This document shows positions 24,378-33,541 of a stretch of DNA of 64,000 nucleotides, piece by piece (the stretch's first letter is position 1; each line of letters opens with the position of its first letter). Position numbers and translations under genes: made by a program. The notes beneath the pieces are model-generated. The model searched no databases and had not been told where the DNA came from. It saw nothing but the letters and a program-made list of their open reading frames with translations. Source of the stretch: Alcanivoracaceae bacterium (GTDB taxonomy: Bacteria > Pseudomonadota > Gammaproteobacteria > Pseudomonadales > Alcanivoracaceae); the NCBI GenBank assembly GCA_023146255.1, contig JAGLCJ010000008.1:62001-126000 (forward strand), in the 5' to 3' direction.

Positions 24378-27065
24378 GTGGAACAGAGTCTGCGCAGCCG
24401 CATTCAGTTTATTGCCGCCTTACCGGCCATGCTCGCCGTGCTGGCGCTGGGTAGCTACATGCTGGCCAGTCGCATGGACGATATCGCCAGCCATAGCCAG
24501 AGCCTGCAGCGGCTGGTGGTGGACAGCTATCTGGCCCAGCTCAGCATTCTGACTCCGGCCCAGCGGCGTGATCAGGAGCACCTGCTGCAGGCCATTCTGG
24601 ATGAGCCGGACGTCCGCGCCGCCACTCTCTGGCACCCTGACGAGACCTGGTCAATTCATGTCGGTCCACGCATGCACCCGCTGCCAGACAACACCTCGGT
24701 GCTGGATCTGGTGCGTAACACCGGCGAAAGCGCTCGCTGGCTGACCCCGGTGGGCAACAGCGGCGCCCTGCTCGAAGTCGAGTTTTCCAATCAGCGCCAG
24801 CAGCTCGAAACCCTGACCACGCTGCTGGTACTTCTGCTTGGCGCTCTGGTGATTGTCGTTCTGGCATTGTTGATGACCGCCCGCCTGAGCCGATCCGTGA
24901 CCGCCCCCATGCAGTCCCTGATCAGCGGCATCGAACGCATTCGCGATGGCCGCCTGGATACTCGTGTCCAGACCAAAGCCCCCGGCGAGCTGGCCCAGCT
25001 GCGCGACGCCCTGAACACCATGGCACGGGCACTGGAAGAGGCCCAGACCGAACTTCAGCACAACGTTGACCAGGCCACCGAGGATCTGCGCGAGACGCTG
25101 GAGACCATTGAGATCCAGAATATCGAACTGGATATGGCGCGAAAGGAAGCGCTCAAGGCGAGTCAGATCAAATCCGAGTTCCTCGCCAACATGAGCCACG
25201 AGATCCGTACGCCGCTGAACGGCATTATCGGCTTTACCCGCCTGCTGTTGCGTTCCGGCCTGACGCCACGACAGCGCGACTACATGAACACCATTCGCAA
25301 ATCGTCAGAATCGTTGCTGGCGATCATCAACGACATTCTGGATTTCTCCAAAATCGAAGCGGGGAAACTGAGTCTGGAACAGGCACCACTCAGCCTGCAT
25401 GACCTGATCGAAGATGTGCAGACCATGCTGGCGCCGCTGGCACAGGACAAGGGTCTGGAACAGGCCGCCATCATTTACAGCGATCTGCCGCCGCGCATAC
25501 TTGGCGATGCACTGCGTATCCGCCAGATCCTGATCAACCTGATCAACAATGCCATCAAGTTTACTGATCAGGGCTCGGTGGTGGTGCGAGCCATGCTTGA
25601 GGAAGAGCGCAACGATACCGCCACCATCAAGGTGACCATCACCGATACCGGCTCCGGCATGACCGAAGTCATGCAGCGAGATCTGTTCAATGCCTTCACT
25701 CAGGCCGACCAGAGCGTCAGCCGGCGCGCAGGTGGTACCGGCCTCGGTCTTGCCATCTCGAAACGACTGGCTCAGGAAATGGGTGGCGAGATTGGCGTCG
25801 AGTCAGTCTGGGGCAAAGGCTCCACGTTCTGGTTTACCCTGCGCGCAGAAATAGATGAGCATGATGCACCGGATACTTTCCGTGCTTTTCAGGGACAGTC
25901 TGTACAGCTGGTGGAGGCGGATGAACACGCCCGCCTCGGCCTGCATCACATGCTGATCGGCTGGGGCATGAACGTCAGCGAAGCAGCAACGCTTGAGCAA
26001 CTGGGCGAGGATGGCAGCGATACCAACCTGATGATTATCGGCCTGCCGGCAGCGGCTATGCCGGATGACTATCTGCTCACCCGCCTCGACAAGAAACTGC
26101 GACAGGGTATTCGCTGCGTCATTCTGACCAGCCATGCCGATCGCTTGCAGAAAATGCTCGATCAGCAGGCCGGGCGCTACCGGTTGCTGGGCAAGCCGGC
26201 AACCCGGCTACGCCTTTATGACGCGCTGCTGGAACTGTCCGGAGAGCAGGCTTCCACGGAAGAAGCACCGCCGCCATCCCATCGCTTCAGCAATATCAGG
26301 GCGCTGGTGGTCGATGACCACGAAGGCAATCTTCGTCTGGCGGAAGTATTTCTCTCCGAGATGGGGGTTCAGGTCACGCCCTGCAACAATGGCCCGGATG
26401 CCGTAGAACTGTTTACCAGACAGCGCTTCGATATTGTTTTTATGGATATCCAGATGCCGGGCATGGATGGCATCGAAACCACCCGGCGGCTGCGTCAGCA
26501 GGAAAAACCGGGGCAGCATGTTCCAGTGATTGCATTGACCGCCCACGCCATGGCCAGCGAACGTCAGCAGCTTCTGAACTCGGGGCTGGATGACTACCTG
26601 ACCAAGCCTCTCAATGAAAAACACCTGACCCACTCGCTGGAACGCTGGACCAGCCAGGCAAGGCAAGCGGTTCCGCGCACGGAACAGGAACATCCGGATT
26701 TCAGTGTTGACAGCGATCACCTTGACCCGCAGCTGGCATTAAGCCGCTGCGCGGGCAAAGCGGATCTGGTTGCAGACATGCATACCCGGCTGTTTGATCA
26801 ACTGCCGGATGATGCCGAAGATCTGCGCCAGCTGGAAATTGGCGGCAACCGCAAGCAACTGCTGGAGCATGTTCACCGTCTGCACGGCGCCACACGCTAC
26901 TGCGGCACGCCGCGTCTCGAGGCGCTGGCCGGAAAACTGGAAACCCTGCTGAAAAGCGACGCCAGCGACGATGATATCCGTCTGGCGCTCAGTGCCCTGA
27001 TTGAGGAAATGCAGCTGCTCAGCAGTCAGGACTCGCTTTCGATTATCACGAAAGCCAGCGCGTAA
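24378..27065 (+). CDS. gacS: hybrid sensor histidine kinase GacS/BarA
   Basis: GacS senses an unknown signal and drives GacA, which controls the Rsm small RNAs. The 895-residue protein has TM1 (about 10-30), a periplasmic sensor region and TM2 (about 138-160). HAMP follows, then a coiled coil, the HisKA domain with His274 in FLANMSHEIRTPLNG, and a HATPase domain (TGLGLAISKRLAQEMGG). Then come a degenerate receiver-like region, a full receiver (Asp646/647, phospho-acceptor Asp690 in VFMDIQMPGMDG) and an Hpt domain with His836. Start GTG 24378 has AGGAAAGG just before it. The 3' end overlaps convergent acpS by 40 bp. gacA is not in the window. Confidence 0.94.
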   Translation: MEQSLRSRIQFIAALPAMLAVLALGSYMLASRMDDIASHSQSLQRLVVDSYLAQLSILTPAQRRDQEHLLQAILDEPDVRAATLWHPDETWSIHVGPRMHPLPDNTSVLDLVRNTGESARWLTPVGNSGALLEVEFSNQRQQLETLTTLLVLLLGALVIVVLALLMTARLSRSVTAPMQSLISGIERIRDGRLDTRVQTKAPGELAQLRDALNTMARALEEAQTELQHNVDQATEDLRETLETIEIQNIELDMARKEALKASQIKSEFLANMSHEIRTPLNGIIGFTRLLLRSGLTPRQRDYMNTIRKSSESLLAIINDILDFSKIEAGKLSLEQAPLSLHDLIEDVQTMLAPLAQDKGLEQAAIIYSDLPPRILGDALRIRQILINLINNAIKFTDQGSVVVRAMLEEERNDTATIKVTITDTGSGMTEVMQRDLFNAFTQADQSVSRRAGGTGLGLAISKRLAQEMGGEIGVESVWGKGSTFWFTLRAEIDEHDAPDTFRAFQGQSVQLVEADEHARLGLHHMLIGWGMNVSEAATLEQLGEDGSDTNLMIIGLPAAAMPDDYLLTRLDKKLRQGIRCVILTSHADRLQKMLDQQAGRYRLLGKPATRLRLYDALLELSGEQASTEEAPPPSHRFSNIRALVVDDHEGNLRLAEVFLSEMGVQVTPCNNGPDAVELFTRQRFDIVFMDIQMPGMDGIETTRRLRQQEKPGQHVPVIALTAHAMASERQQLLNSGLDDYLTKPLNEKHLTHSLERWTSQARQAVPRTEQEHPDFSVDSDHLDPQLALSRCAGKADLVADMHTRLFDQLPDDAEDLRQLEIGGNRKQLLEHVHRLHGATRYCGTPRLEALAGKLETLLKSDASDDDIRLALSALIEEMQLLSSQDSLSIITKASA

Positions 27066-27400
27066 TCCTGTTCATCGCTGACCGAGAGATGACAACGCCT
27101 TACACCAAGACGTCGTCCTGCCTCTCCCCTCAAAGCGAGCAGCGGCTTGCCGAGATGATCATGGTCAACACTGATGTCGTGCCAGCGCATGCCACCACGC
27201 AGCCCTGTGCCCAATGCCTTCAGCACCGCCTCCTTGATGGCAAAACGTTTTGCCAGGAATCTGGCCGGATCAGGGTGACCTGAAAAAGCCGGCAACTCCA
27301 CTGGCGCCAGCAGCCGCTGTGCCAGCGCATCCCCGCGCCGCCCAAGTGCCGCCTGCATGCGTGCAATGCGAACAATATCCGTACCGATACCGCTAATCAT
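27026..27400 (-). CDS. acpS: holo-[acyl-carrier-protein] synthase AcpS
   Basis: AcpS moves 4'-phosphopantetheine from CoA to apo-ACP. The 124-residue product starts MISGIGTDIVRI, with the magnesium ligand Asp8. It has RFLAKRFAIKEAVLKALGTG near residues 47-66 (Glu57 region) and ends LSVSDEQDYALAFVI. It overlaps pdxJ by 4 bp and the convergent gacS 3' end by 40 bp. The pdxJ-acpS pair is a common gammaproteobacterial arrangement. Confidence 0.95.
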   Translation of the reverse strand: MISGIGTDIVRIARMQAALGRRGDALAQRLLAPVELPAFSGHPDPARFLAKRFAIKEAVLKALGTGLRGGMRWHDISVDHDHLGKPLLALRGEAGRRLGVRRCHLSVSDEQDYALAFVIIESES

Positions 27401-28137
27401 TTCGCCAGCGTGGCTCCCTGATCGATCAGCGCCCGCATGGTTCTCACCGCCTCATCAAGACCGGTCAGAACAGCACGGGCAATAATACTATGGCCAATAT
27501 TCAGTTCATGAATACCCGGCAATGCGGCGATCTCAATGGTGTTGTGGTAGTGCAAACCATGCCCGGCATTGACGATCAGTCCTGCCGCCCGGCCCTGCTC
27601 GACGCCGCGACGAATCCTCTGCAGCTCGCGCTGGCGGCTGACATCATCCTCGGCTTCGGCATAGTGACCGGTGTGAATTTCGATAGCCGCAGCACCACAA
27701 CGTTGCGACGCTTCAATCTGCCGCCCATCGGCATCGATAAACAGCGATACCTGTATGCCGGCGTCCTGCAAACGGGCGCATGCTTCGCGCAATGCTGCCT
27801 CATTGCCAACGACATCGAGGCCACCTTCCGTCGTCAGCTCCGCACGCTTCTCCGGCACCAGACAACAATGCGGTGGTTTCAGTCGCAAGGCGATAGCAAT
27901 CATCTCCTCCGTTGCCGCCATCTCCAGATTGATGCGGGTCTGGCAGGTCTGCATCAGCAGCTCGACATCACGGTCCTGGATATGGCGACGATCCTCACGC
28001 AGGTGGACAGTAATGCCATCCGCACCAGCTTGCTCTGCCAGCAGTGCGGCCTGCACTGGCTCCGGATAACGGCTGCCGCGCGCCTGGCGTAGAGTCGCGA
28101 CATGATCAATGTTGACGCCAAGATAAACTCTCTGCAT
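27397..28137 (-). CDS. pdxJ: pyridoxine 5'-phosphate synthase PdxJ
   Basis: PdxJ condenses 1-deoxyxylulose 5-phosphate with 3-amino-2-oxopropyl phosphate in vitamin B6 synthesis. The 246-residue TIM barrel has LGVNIDHVATLRQARG, GADGITVHLREDRRHIQDRD, INLEMAATEEM, CLVPEKRAELTTEGG, VSLFIDAD and LNIGHSIIARAVL, covering the known active-site loops. It overlaps acpS downstream and touches the recO stop upstream, within the acpS-pdxJ-recO-era-rnc run. Confidence 0.96.
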   Translation of the reverse strand: MQRVYLGVNIDHVATLRQARGSRYPEPVQAALLAEQAGADGITVHLREDRRHIQDRDVELLMQTCQTRINLEMAATEEMIAIALRLKPPHCCLVPEKRAELTTEGGLDVVGNEAALREACARLQDAGIQVSLFIDADGRQIEASQRCGAAAIEIHTGHYAEAEDDVSRQRELQRIRRGVEQGRAAGLIVNAGHGLHYHNTIEIAALPGIHELNIGHSIIARAVLTGLDEAVRTMRALIDQGATLAK

Positions 28138-28832
28138 CAGGTTGCTCCTTTTCCGGCGTAACGAAACAGACTGCGACTGACCAGAGGCCGGTCACCAAGG
28201 TGGGGGGCCAATGCCTCACGCATCAGATCCCGGGCAAAACGGCGAGCGTCAGCATGCCAGCGGCCAGTCGCGATGTCGTTCAGAATCGCGCCGGGATAAG
28301 GGCCGGAGGCATCAACAGCCAAGCCCTGCTCTGGCAATAGCCGATAGTGCAGCCCGGTCTGCAATGGCTGATCCTGAATATCATGCTGCAAGATTAGCGC
28401 ATAGCCCATAGCATCCAGCAAACGCATCTCGAAGTGTCTGAGCACCACATCAACCGGGCTGTCAGCGACCGCCAGCAACTCCAGCGCGGTCTCGTAGGCC
28501 TGCACCAGATCCGGTTGCGGATCATCACGATGCAGCAACCGGACCAGCAATTCATTCAGATACAGCCCGCAGTACAACGCCTCCCCCTGCAGGGAAACCG
28601 CCACACCCGCCGCCTCGACGGAGCGCAGACTGCGCAACTCGCCACGCCCTGCCCAGTTAGCCAGCAACGGACGGAACGGCTGCAACAAAGGATCGCGCTG
28701 GCCGCCGCGGGCCACCACCGCCAGACGACCATTCCGGGCACTGAACAAATCGACGAGCAGGCTGCTGTTACGATAGGGGCGCCGATGCAGTACCCAGCAC
28801 CGGCCGGAAGTCAGTGCCTCAGAGGTCGCCAT
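28137..28832 (-). CDS. recO: DNA repair protein RecO
   Basis: RecO loads RecA on SSB-coated single-stranded DNA together with RecR. The 231-residue product begins MATSEALTSGRCWVLHRRPYRNSSLLVDLFS, the OB-fold N-terminus, and continues with GRLAVVARGGQRDPLLQPF and YLNELLVRLLHRDDPQPDLV. It lacks a zinc-binding Cys cluster, as do Escherichia coli-type RecO proteins. The ATG at 28832 lies inside the last codons of era (14-bp overlap); an in-frame start 30 bp further upstream is possible but less like the family. Confidence 0.93.
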   Translation of the reverse strand: MATSEALTSGRCWVLHRRPYRNSSLLVDLFSARNGRLAVVARGGQRDPLLQPFRPLLANWAGRGELRSLRSVEAAGVAVSLQGEALYCGLYLNELLVRLLHRDDPQPDLVQAYETALELLAVADSPVDVVLRHFEMRLLDAMGYALILQHDIQDQPLQTGLHYRLLPEQGLAVDASGPYPGAILNDIATGRWHADARRFARDLMREALAPHLGDRPLVSRSLFRYAGKGAT

Positions 28833-29721
28833 AACCGAGCGAACGCAGGGCACGAAGATCATCGGACCAGCCAGAGCGGACCTTGACCCAGAGGTTCAGC
28901 ATCACCTTCCGCTCAAGCAGCCGCTCAATGTCCAGACGGGCCTGGGTGCCTATGCTTTTGATCCGGTCGCCACCGCTACCGATCAAAATGCGTTTCTGGC
29001 CGGGACGCTCCACCAGGATACAGGCGGCGATATCGGTGAGCTTCGGGCCATCCTGCCACATCTCGATCTCCACCGTGACCTGATGCGGCACCTCATCGCC
29101 AAGCTGTCGCATCACTTTCTCACGAATGATCTCGGCAACCATAAAGCGCACGCTGCGATCAGTAATCTGATCCTCATCAAACCAGAATGGTGCCTCCGGC
29201 AGCCGCTTTGCCAACGCCTGCTCAAGCGCATCCAGATTATGTCCCTGCAACGCCGACACCGGAATCACTTCGTCGAACTGGTGCAGCGAACACAGACGCT
29301 GAATATGAGGTAGCAGCGCCTCTTTATCGTCAATCTTGTCGGTTTTGTTAATCAACAGAATCACCGGCGTGCCATCCTGTGGCAGCAACTTCAATACGTG
29401 CTCATCCGCAGCCGTCCACTTTACCGAATCAACCATGAAACAGACCACGTCAACCCCGCCCAGAGCAGACAAGGCAGCCTGATTCATATAGCGATTCAGG
29501 GCCCGATCCTCACCGCTGTGAATGCCAGGGGTGTCAGCAAAAACAATCTGATAATGGTCGCGGGTAAGAATGCCGTGGATTCGGTGTCTGGTTGTCTGCG
29601 GCTTGCGGGAAGTAATGCTGACTTTCTGGCCGAGCAGATGGTTCATTAACGTTGACTTGCCGACGTTCGGGCGCCCAACGATTGCCACCATGCCACAGCG
29701 TTGCACCTGATTATCTGTCAT
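28819..29721 (-). CDS. era: GTPase Era
   Basis: Era is an essential GTPase that binds the 3' end of 16S rRNA during 30S assembly. The 300-residue product has G1 GRPNVGKST (residues 16-24), G3 DTPG in VFADTPGIHSG, and G4 NKTD in LLINKTDKID. A C-terminal KH domain carries ERPGQKRILIGSGGDRIKSIG. It overlaps rnc by 11 bp and recO by 14 bp. Confidence 0.97.
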   Translation of the reverse strand: MTDNQVQRCGMVAIVGRPNVGKSTLMNHLLGQKVSITSRKPQTTRHRIHGILTRDHYQIVFADTPGIHSGEDRALNRYMNQAALSALGGVDVVCFMVDSVKWTAADEHVLKLLPQDGTPVILLINKTDKIDDKEALLPHIQRLCSLHQFDEVIPVSALQGHNLDALEQALAKRLPEAPFWFDEDQITDRSVRFMVAEIIREKVMRQLGDEVPHQVTVEIEMWQDGPKLTDIAACILVERPGQKRILIGSGGDRIKSIGTQARLDIERLLERKVMLNLWVKVRSGWSDDLRALRSLGYGDL

Positions 29722-30400
29722 CTTGCTGCTCCAGCCAGATCATCGCTGCTCTGGCAGCGGCCTGTTCAGCCTTGCGCCGGCTCGGCCCACTGGCAACGAA
29801 TTCCTGATTATGTTGTTCCAGCCGGCAGCGGACATCAAACTGCTGCTTCGGCGCCTGACCGTGAACGGCGATAACCTCATAGTCCGGCAACGCGATCTGT
29901 CTGGACTGCAGCCGCTCCTGCAAGGCAGTTTTAGGATCTTTATCTGCAGATAATGGCGACACACCCGCCAGCCTGCGAGCGAACCACTGCAGTACTCGCT
30001 GCTCACAGACCTGCTGCCCGGCATCAAGGTAGATCGCCCCAATCAGCGCCTCCACCGCATCCGCAAGAATGGACTCGCGGCGAAAACCACCGCTTTTCAG
30101 CTCGCCGCCTCCGAGGGAGAGGTAATCACCCAACCCCATCTCCAATCCCAGCTCCGCCAGCGTCTGGCCCCGAACCAGTGACGCACGCATCCTCGTCAGC
30201 TGCCCCTCCGAGGCATCGACGTGATGACGAAACAGTGCGACTGAGATGATTTCACTGAGCAGCGAGTCACCAAGGAACTCGAGCCGCTCATTGTTATGCC
30301 GACGGCTGGCACTACGATGCGTCAGCGCCAGCGTCAGAAGATCGCGATCTGAGAAACGATGGCCGAGGTGCGCCTCAAGCCTGTCAAGATCTGGTGTCAC
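29711..30400 (-). CDS. rnc: ribonuclease III
   Basis: RNase III cuts double-stranded RNA in rRNA processing and mRNA decay. The 229-residue product has the signature NERLEFLGDSLLS near residues 37-49 with the catalytic Glu and Asp, ADAVEALIGAIYLDAG near 114-129, and a C-terminal double-stranded RNA-binding domain starting DPKTALQERLQ. The start is GTG, overlapping the upstream DUF4845 gene by 4 bp. Confidence 0.96.
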   Translation of the reverse strand: MTPDLDRLEAHLGHRFSDRDLLTLALTHRSASRRHNNERLEFLGDSLLSEIISVALFRHHVDASEGQLTRMRASLVRGQTLAELGLEMGLGDYLSLGGGELKSGGFRRESILADAVEALIGAIYLDAGQQVCEQRVLQWFARRLAGVSPLSADKDPKTALQERLQSRQIALPDYEVIAVHGQAPKQQFDVRCRLEQHNQEFVASGPSRRKAEQAAARAAMIWLEQQDDR

Positions 30401-30783
30401 TGGCGCAGTTCTTTAACGAAGTCCTCTTTGAAGGTCATCAGCAAGTCAATATTGCCGTACAGATTTCCCCTCACTTCGTAGTCAACACTGAGAGTAACCC
30501 TCGGCCCCTCACGGGTAACGATAATATCCTCAACGCTAATGGCTTCGACATTATTGATACTGAATCGCTTACCCAGATCACTCAAGATTTCCGTGTCGGT
30601 TTTAAAGCCGATTTTGGGATCCTGCAAAACGCTGTTAATCGCGCCACTGATGGTATTGAACTCGAGAAATGCCGGCACGATTCTCACCCCCGCTGTGGCA
30701 AATACAATCACAACGGCACCAATCAGCATCCAGCCTACGAACGATATGCCTCGCATCCTTGACGGAAGAGTTGTTGTTTTCAT
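30397..30783 (-). CDS. DUF4845 membrane-anchored protein
   Basis: A 128-residue protein with one N-terminal transmembrane helix (about residues 12-34, ISFVGWMLIGAVVIVFATAGVR region) and a roughly 95-residue extracytoplasmic domain. The domain has KTDTEILSDLGKRFSINNV and VTLSVDYEVRGNLYGNIDLLMTF. This is the DUF4845 family, nearly always found between lepB and rnc. Function is unknown; the position suggests coupling to protein export or RNA processing only by co-transcription. It overlaps both neighbours by 4 bp. Confidence 0.88.
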   Translation of the reverse strand: MKTTTLPSRMRGISFVGWMLIGAVVIVFATAGVRIVPAFLEFNTISGAINSVLQDPKIGFKTDTEILSDLGKRFSINNVEAISVEDIIVTREGPRVTLSVDYEVRGNLYGNIDLLMTFKEDFVKELRQ

Positions 30784-31601
30784 TTTGTTTCCTCCACCTT
30801 GTCAATTGCACCATTACGGGAAAAATCCGGAATCGAGAACAGCGACGTCCAGTGCATCCAGATCACCACTGCCTTGCCGGCCACGTGACTCTCCGGAACA
30901 AAGCCCCAGAAACGGCTGTCCTTGCTGTTGTCCCGATTATCACCCATCACGAAATAACTGTCTGCCGGAACTTCCCACTCTCCTTCCGGGGAGCGGGAGA
31001 CCAGCTGGCCAGTATAGGGATTGACCAGCCACTCATGGCGGATCAGGTGGGCTATCTCACCCAGGCGCTCGGTAAACACCGCTTGCTGACTGCGCTGCCC
31101 CCCGCTCTGATCAAGCAACTGACGCTCAACCTTGTCGCCATTGATGTAAAGCTCGGCCCCTTCAATCCGGATGCGGTCACCAGGCAGACCAATGACCCGC
31201 TTGATATAGTTCTTCGACGGTTCCTCCGGGTAGCGGAATACCATGACTTCGCCGCGCTGCGGGCTGCCGGTATCCAGCACCTTTGTGTGAATCGCCGGCA
31301 GGCGTACCCCATAGGCAAACTTGTTGACCAGAATAAAGTCATGCACCTTCAGCGTCGGCAGCATCGAGCCGGACGGGATGGTAAAGGGCTCGAACAGGAA
31401 AGAACGCACCACCAGAACGATCGCCACCACCGGCAGGATCGAGTTGGAAAAAGCCACCACTTCTTCTACCGGACGGGGATATCCACCAGCATCCCCGCCG
31501 GAGCGGGCTTCCGGAGTGATTTTCAAGGCCCGGTCAGCAATCCACAGGGCAATACCGACCAAAACCAAAACCGTCAGCCACAGGCCAATATCAATATCCA
31601 T
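30780..31601 (-). CDS. lepB: signal peptidase I LepB
   Basis: LepB cleaves signal peptides at the periplasmic face of the inner membrane. The 273-residue product has two N-terminal transmembrane segments (about 5-22 and 52-69) and the Ser-Lys dyad: Ser79 in PSGSMLPTL and Lys133 in NYIKRVIGLPGD. GDNRDNSKDSRFWGFVP near residues 226-242 is the conserved box E. It lies downstream of lepA by 2 bp, the classical lepA-lepB pair. Confidence 0.97.
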   Translation of the reverse strand: MDIDIGLWLTVLVLVGIALWIADRALKITPEARSGGDAGGYPRPVEEVVAFSNSILPVVAIVLVVRSFLFEPFTIPSGSMLPTLKVHDFILVNKFAYGVRLPAIHTKVLDTGSPQRGEVMVFRYPEEPSKNYIKRVIGLPGDRIRIEGAELYINGDKVERQLLDQSGGQRSQQAVFTERLGEIAHLIRHEWLVNPYTGQLVSRSPEGEWEVPADSYFVMGDNRDNSKDSRFWGFVPESHVAGKAVVIWMHWTSLFSIPDFSRNGAIDKVEETK

Positions 31602-31603
31602 GC

Positions 31604-33400
31604 TTAATCCACCTTCAGTACAGCGAGGAAGGCAGACTGCGGGATTTCCACATTACCGACCTGCTTCATGCGCTTTTTGCCTTCTTTCTGCTTTTCCAGC
31701 AGCTTCTTCTTACGGCTGACGTCACCACCATAGCACTTGGCCAGAACGTTCTTGCGCAGCGCCTTAACAGTCTGCCGGGCAATGATCTTGCTGCCGATGG
31801 ACGCCTGAATGGCGACGTCGAACATCTGCCGCGGCACCAGCTCCTTCATCTTTTCAGTCAGCACCCGACCGCGATACAAGGCCTGATCTGCATGGCAGAT
31901 AATCGCCAGGGCATCGACCCTGTCGCCATTGATCAGCACATCCACACGCACCAGACGGGCGGGCTCGAAACGGTCAAACGCATAGTCCAGCGAAGCATAG
32001 CCGCGGCTGCAGGATTTCAGTCGGTCGAAGAAATCCAGGACCACCTCCGCCATCGGGATGTCATAGGTCAGCTGCACCTGCTTGCCGGTGTAATGCATGT
32101 TCTTCTGCACCCCACGACGCTCAACGCACAGCGTGATGACGTTACCCAGATAATCCTGCGGCACCAGAATATTGACTCGGGCAATCGGCTCGCGGAACTC
32201 CGCCACCTTGTTTGCCTCAGGTAGCTTCGACGGGTTATCGACATAGAGCATGGAGCCATCGTTGAGCTGCAGCTCATAGACCACGGTCGGTGCCGTGGTA
32301 ATCAGGTCGAGATCGTACTCCCGCTCGAGGCGCTCCTGAATGATTTCCATATGCAGCATGCCAAGGAAACCGACCCGGAAGCCGAAGCCGAGCGCATCGG
32401 AGGTTTCCGGCTCATAAAACAGCGAAGCATCGTTCAGCGACAGCTTCGCCAGTGCATCACGAAAATCTTCGTAAACATCCGCATTGACCGGGAACATGCC
32501 GGCGTAGACCTGCGGCTTGACCCGCTTGAAGCCCGGCAGTGCCGGCACTTCCGGTGTCTTGGCATGGGTGAGGGTGTCCCCCACCGGGGCGCCATGGATG
32601 TCCTTGATGCTTGCAGAAATCCAGCCCACTTCGCCAGCTTCCAGCACCGGCTGATCTTTACGCTTCGGAGTAAAAACCCCAAGCGCATCGACCACATGAG
32701 TCTGGCCGGTGGACTTGATCAGGATCTTTTCACCTTTTTTCAGCCGCCCTTCCGTCACCCGAACCAGCGATACCACCCCCAGATAGTTATCAAACCAGGA
32801 GTCGATAATCAGCGCCTGAAACTTGTTATCGCGACTACCCTTCGGTGCCGGAATGCGTTCGACCAACTGTTCCAGCAAGTCTTCAATGCCGATGCCTGTC
32901 TTGGCGCTGACCAGGCAGGCATCGTGAGCATCAAGACCAATAATTTCCTCAATCTCATCGATCACCCGCTCCGGCTCCGCCTGCGGCAGGTCGATCTTGT
33001 TCAACACCGGCAGCACTTCGAGGTTCTGCTCAATGGCGGTGTAGCAGTTGGCAACCGACTGCGCCTCCACGCCCTGAGCCGCATCAACTACCAGCAGCGC
33101 CCCCTCACAAGCAGACAGTGAGCGGGAGACCTCATAGGAGAAATCGACGTGCCCGGGGGTATCGATAAAGTTGAGCTGGTAGCTCTCGCCATTACGCGCC
33201 TTGTACATCAGAGTCACCGACTGCGCCTTGATGGTGATGCCACGCTCACGCTCAATATCCATGGAATCAAGCACTTGCTCGGCCATCTCGCGCTGGCTGA
33301 GGCCACCACACAGCTGGATAAAGCGGTCTGCGAGGGTGGATTTGCCGTGGTCGATGTGGGCGATGATGGAGAAATTACGGATATGGCTGATGTCGGTCAC
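31604..33400 (-). CDS. lepA: elongation factor 4 (LepA)
   Basis: LepA is a translational GTPase involved in ribosome assembly and elongation under stress. The 598-residue product has the GTPase motifs AHIDHGKSTLADR, DTPGHVDFS and NKIDLP near the N-terminus, EF-G-like domains III and V, and the LepA-specific C-terminal domain ending VRKKK-like KKKLLEKQKEGKKRMK. The start is GTG. The 141 bp between lepA and mucD holds no gene; TAGAAT near 33435 on the minus strand is a possible -10 for lepA. Confidence 0.97.
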   Translation of the reverse strand: MTDISHIRNFSIIAHIDHGKSTLADRFIQLCGGLSQREMAEQVLDSMDIERERGITIKAQSVTLMYKARNGESYQLNFIDTPGHVDFSYEVSRSLSACEGALLVVDAAQGVEAQSVANCYTAIEQNLEVLPVLNKIDLPQAEPERVIDEIEEIIGLDAHDACLVSAKTGIGIEDLLEQLVERIPAPKGSRDNKFQALIIDSWFDNYLGVVSLVRVTEGRLKKGEKILIKSTGQTHVVDALGVFTPKRKDQPVLEAGEVGWISASIKDIHGAPVGDTLTHAKTPEVPALPGFKRVKPQVYAGMFPVNADVYEDFRDALAKLSLNDASLFYEPETSDALGFGFRVGFLGMLHMEIIQERLEREYDLDLITTAPTVVYELQLNDGSMLYVDNPSKLPEANKVAEFREPIARVNILVPQDYLGNVITLCVERRGVQKNMHYTGKQVQLTYDIPMAEVVLDFFDRLKSCSRGYASLDYAFDRFEPARLVRVDVLINGDRVDALAIICHADQALYRGRVLTEKMKELVPRQMFDVAIQASIGSKIIARQTVKALRKNVLAKCYGGDVSRKKKLLEKQKEGKKRMKQVGNVEIPQSAFLAVLKVD

Positions 33401-33541
33401 AACGCTGAACTACCAGAGGAAAGAAGGCGCCGATTCTAGCGGATTGGGGGGGCGGCTGTCGCCCTGAGAAGGCAACCGGTCGGGCCGCCCCGGCCCCGGG
33501 CAGCCCTGACGGCGCCCGGATCCGGCACTGCCCACGCTGCC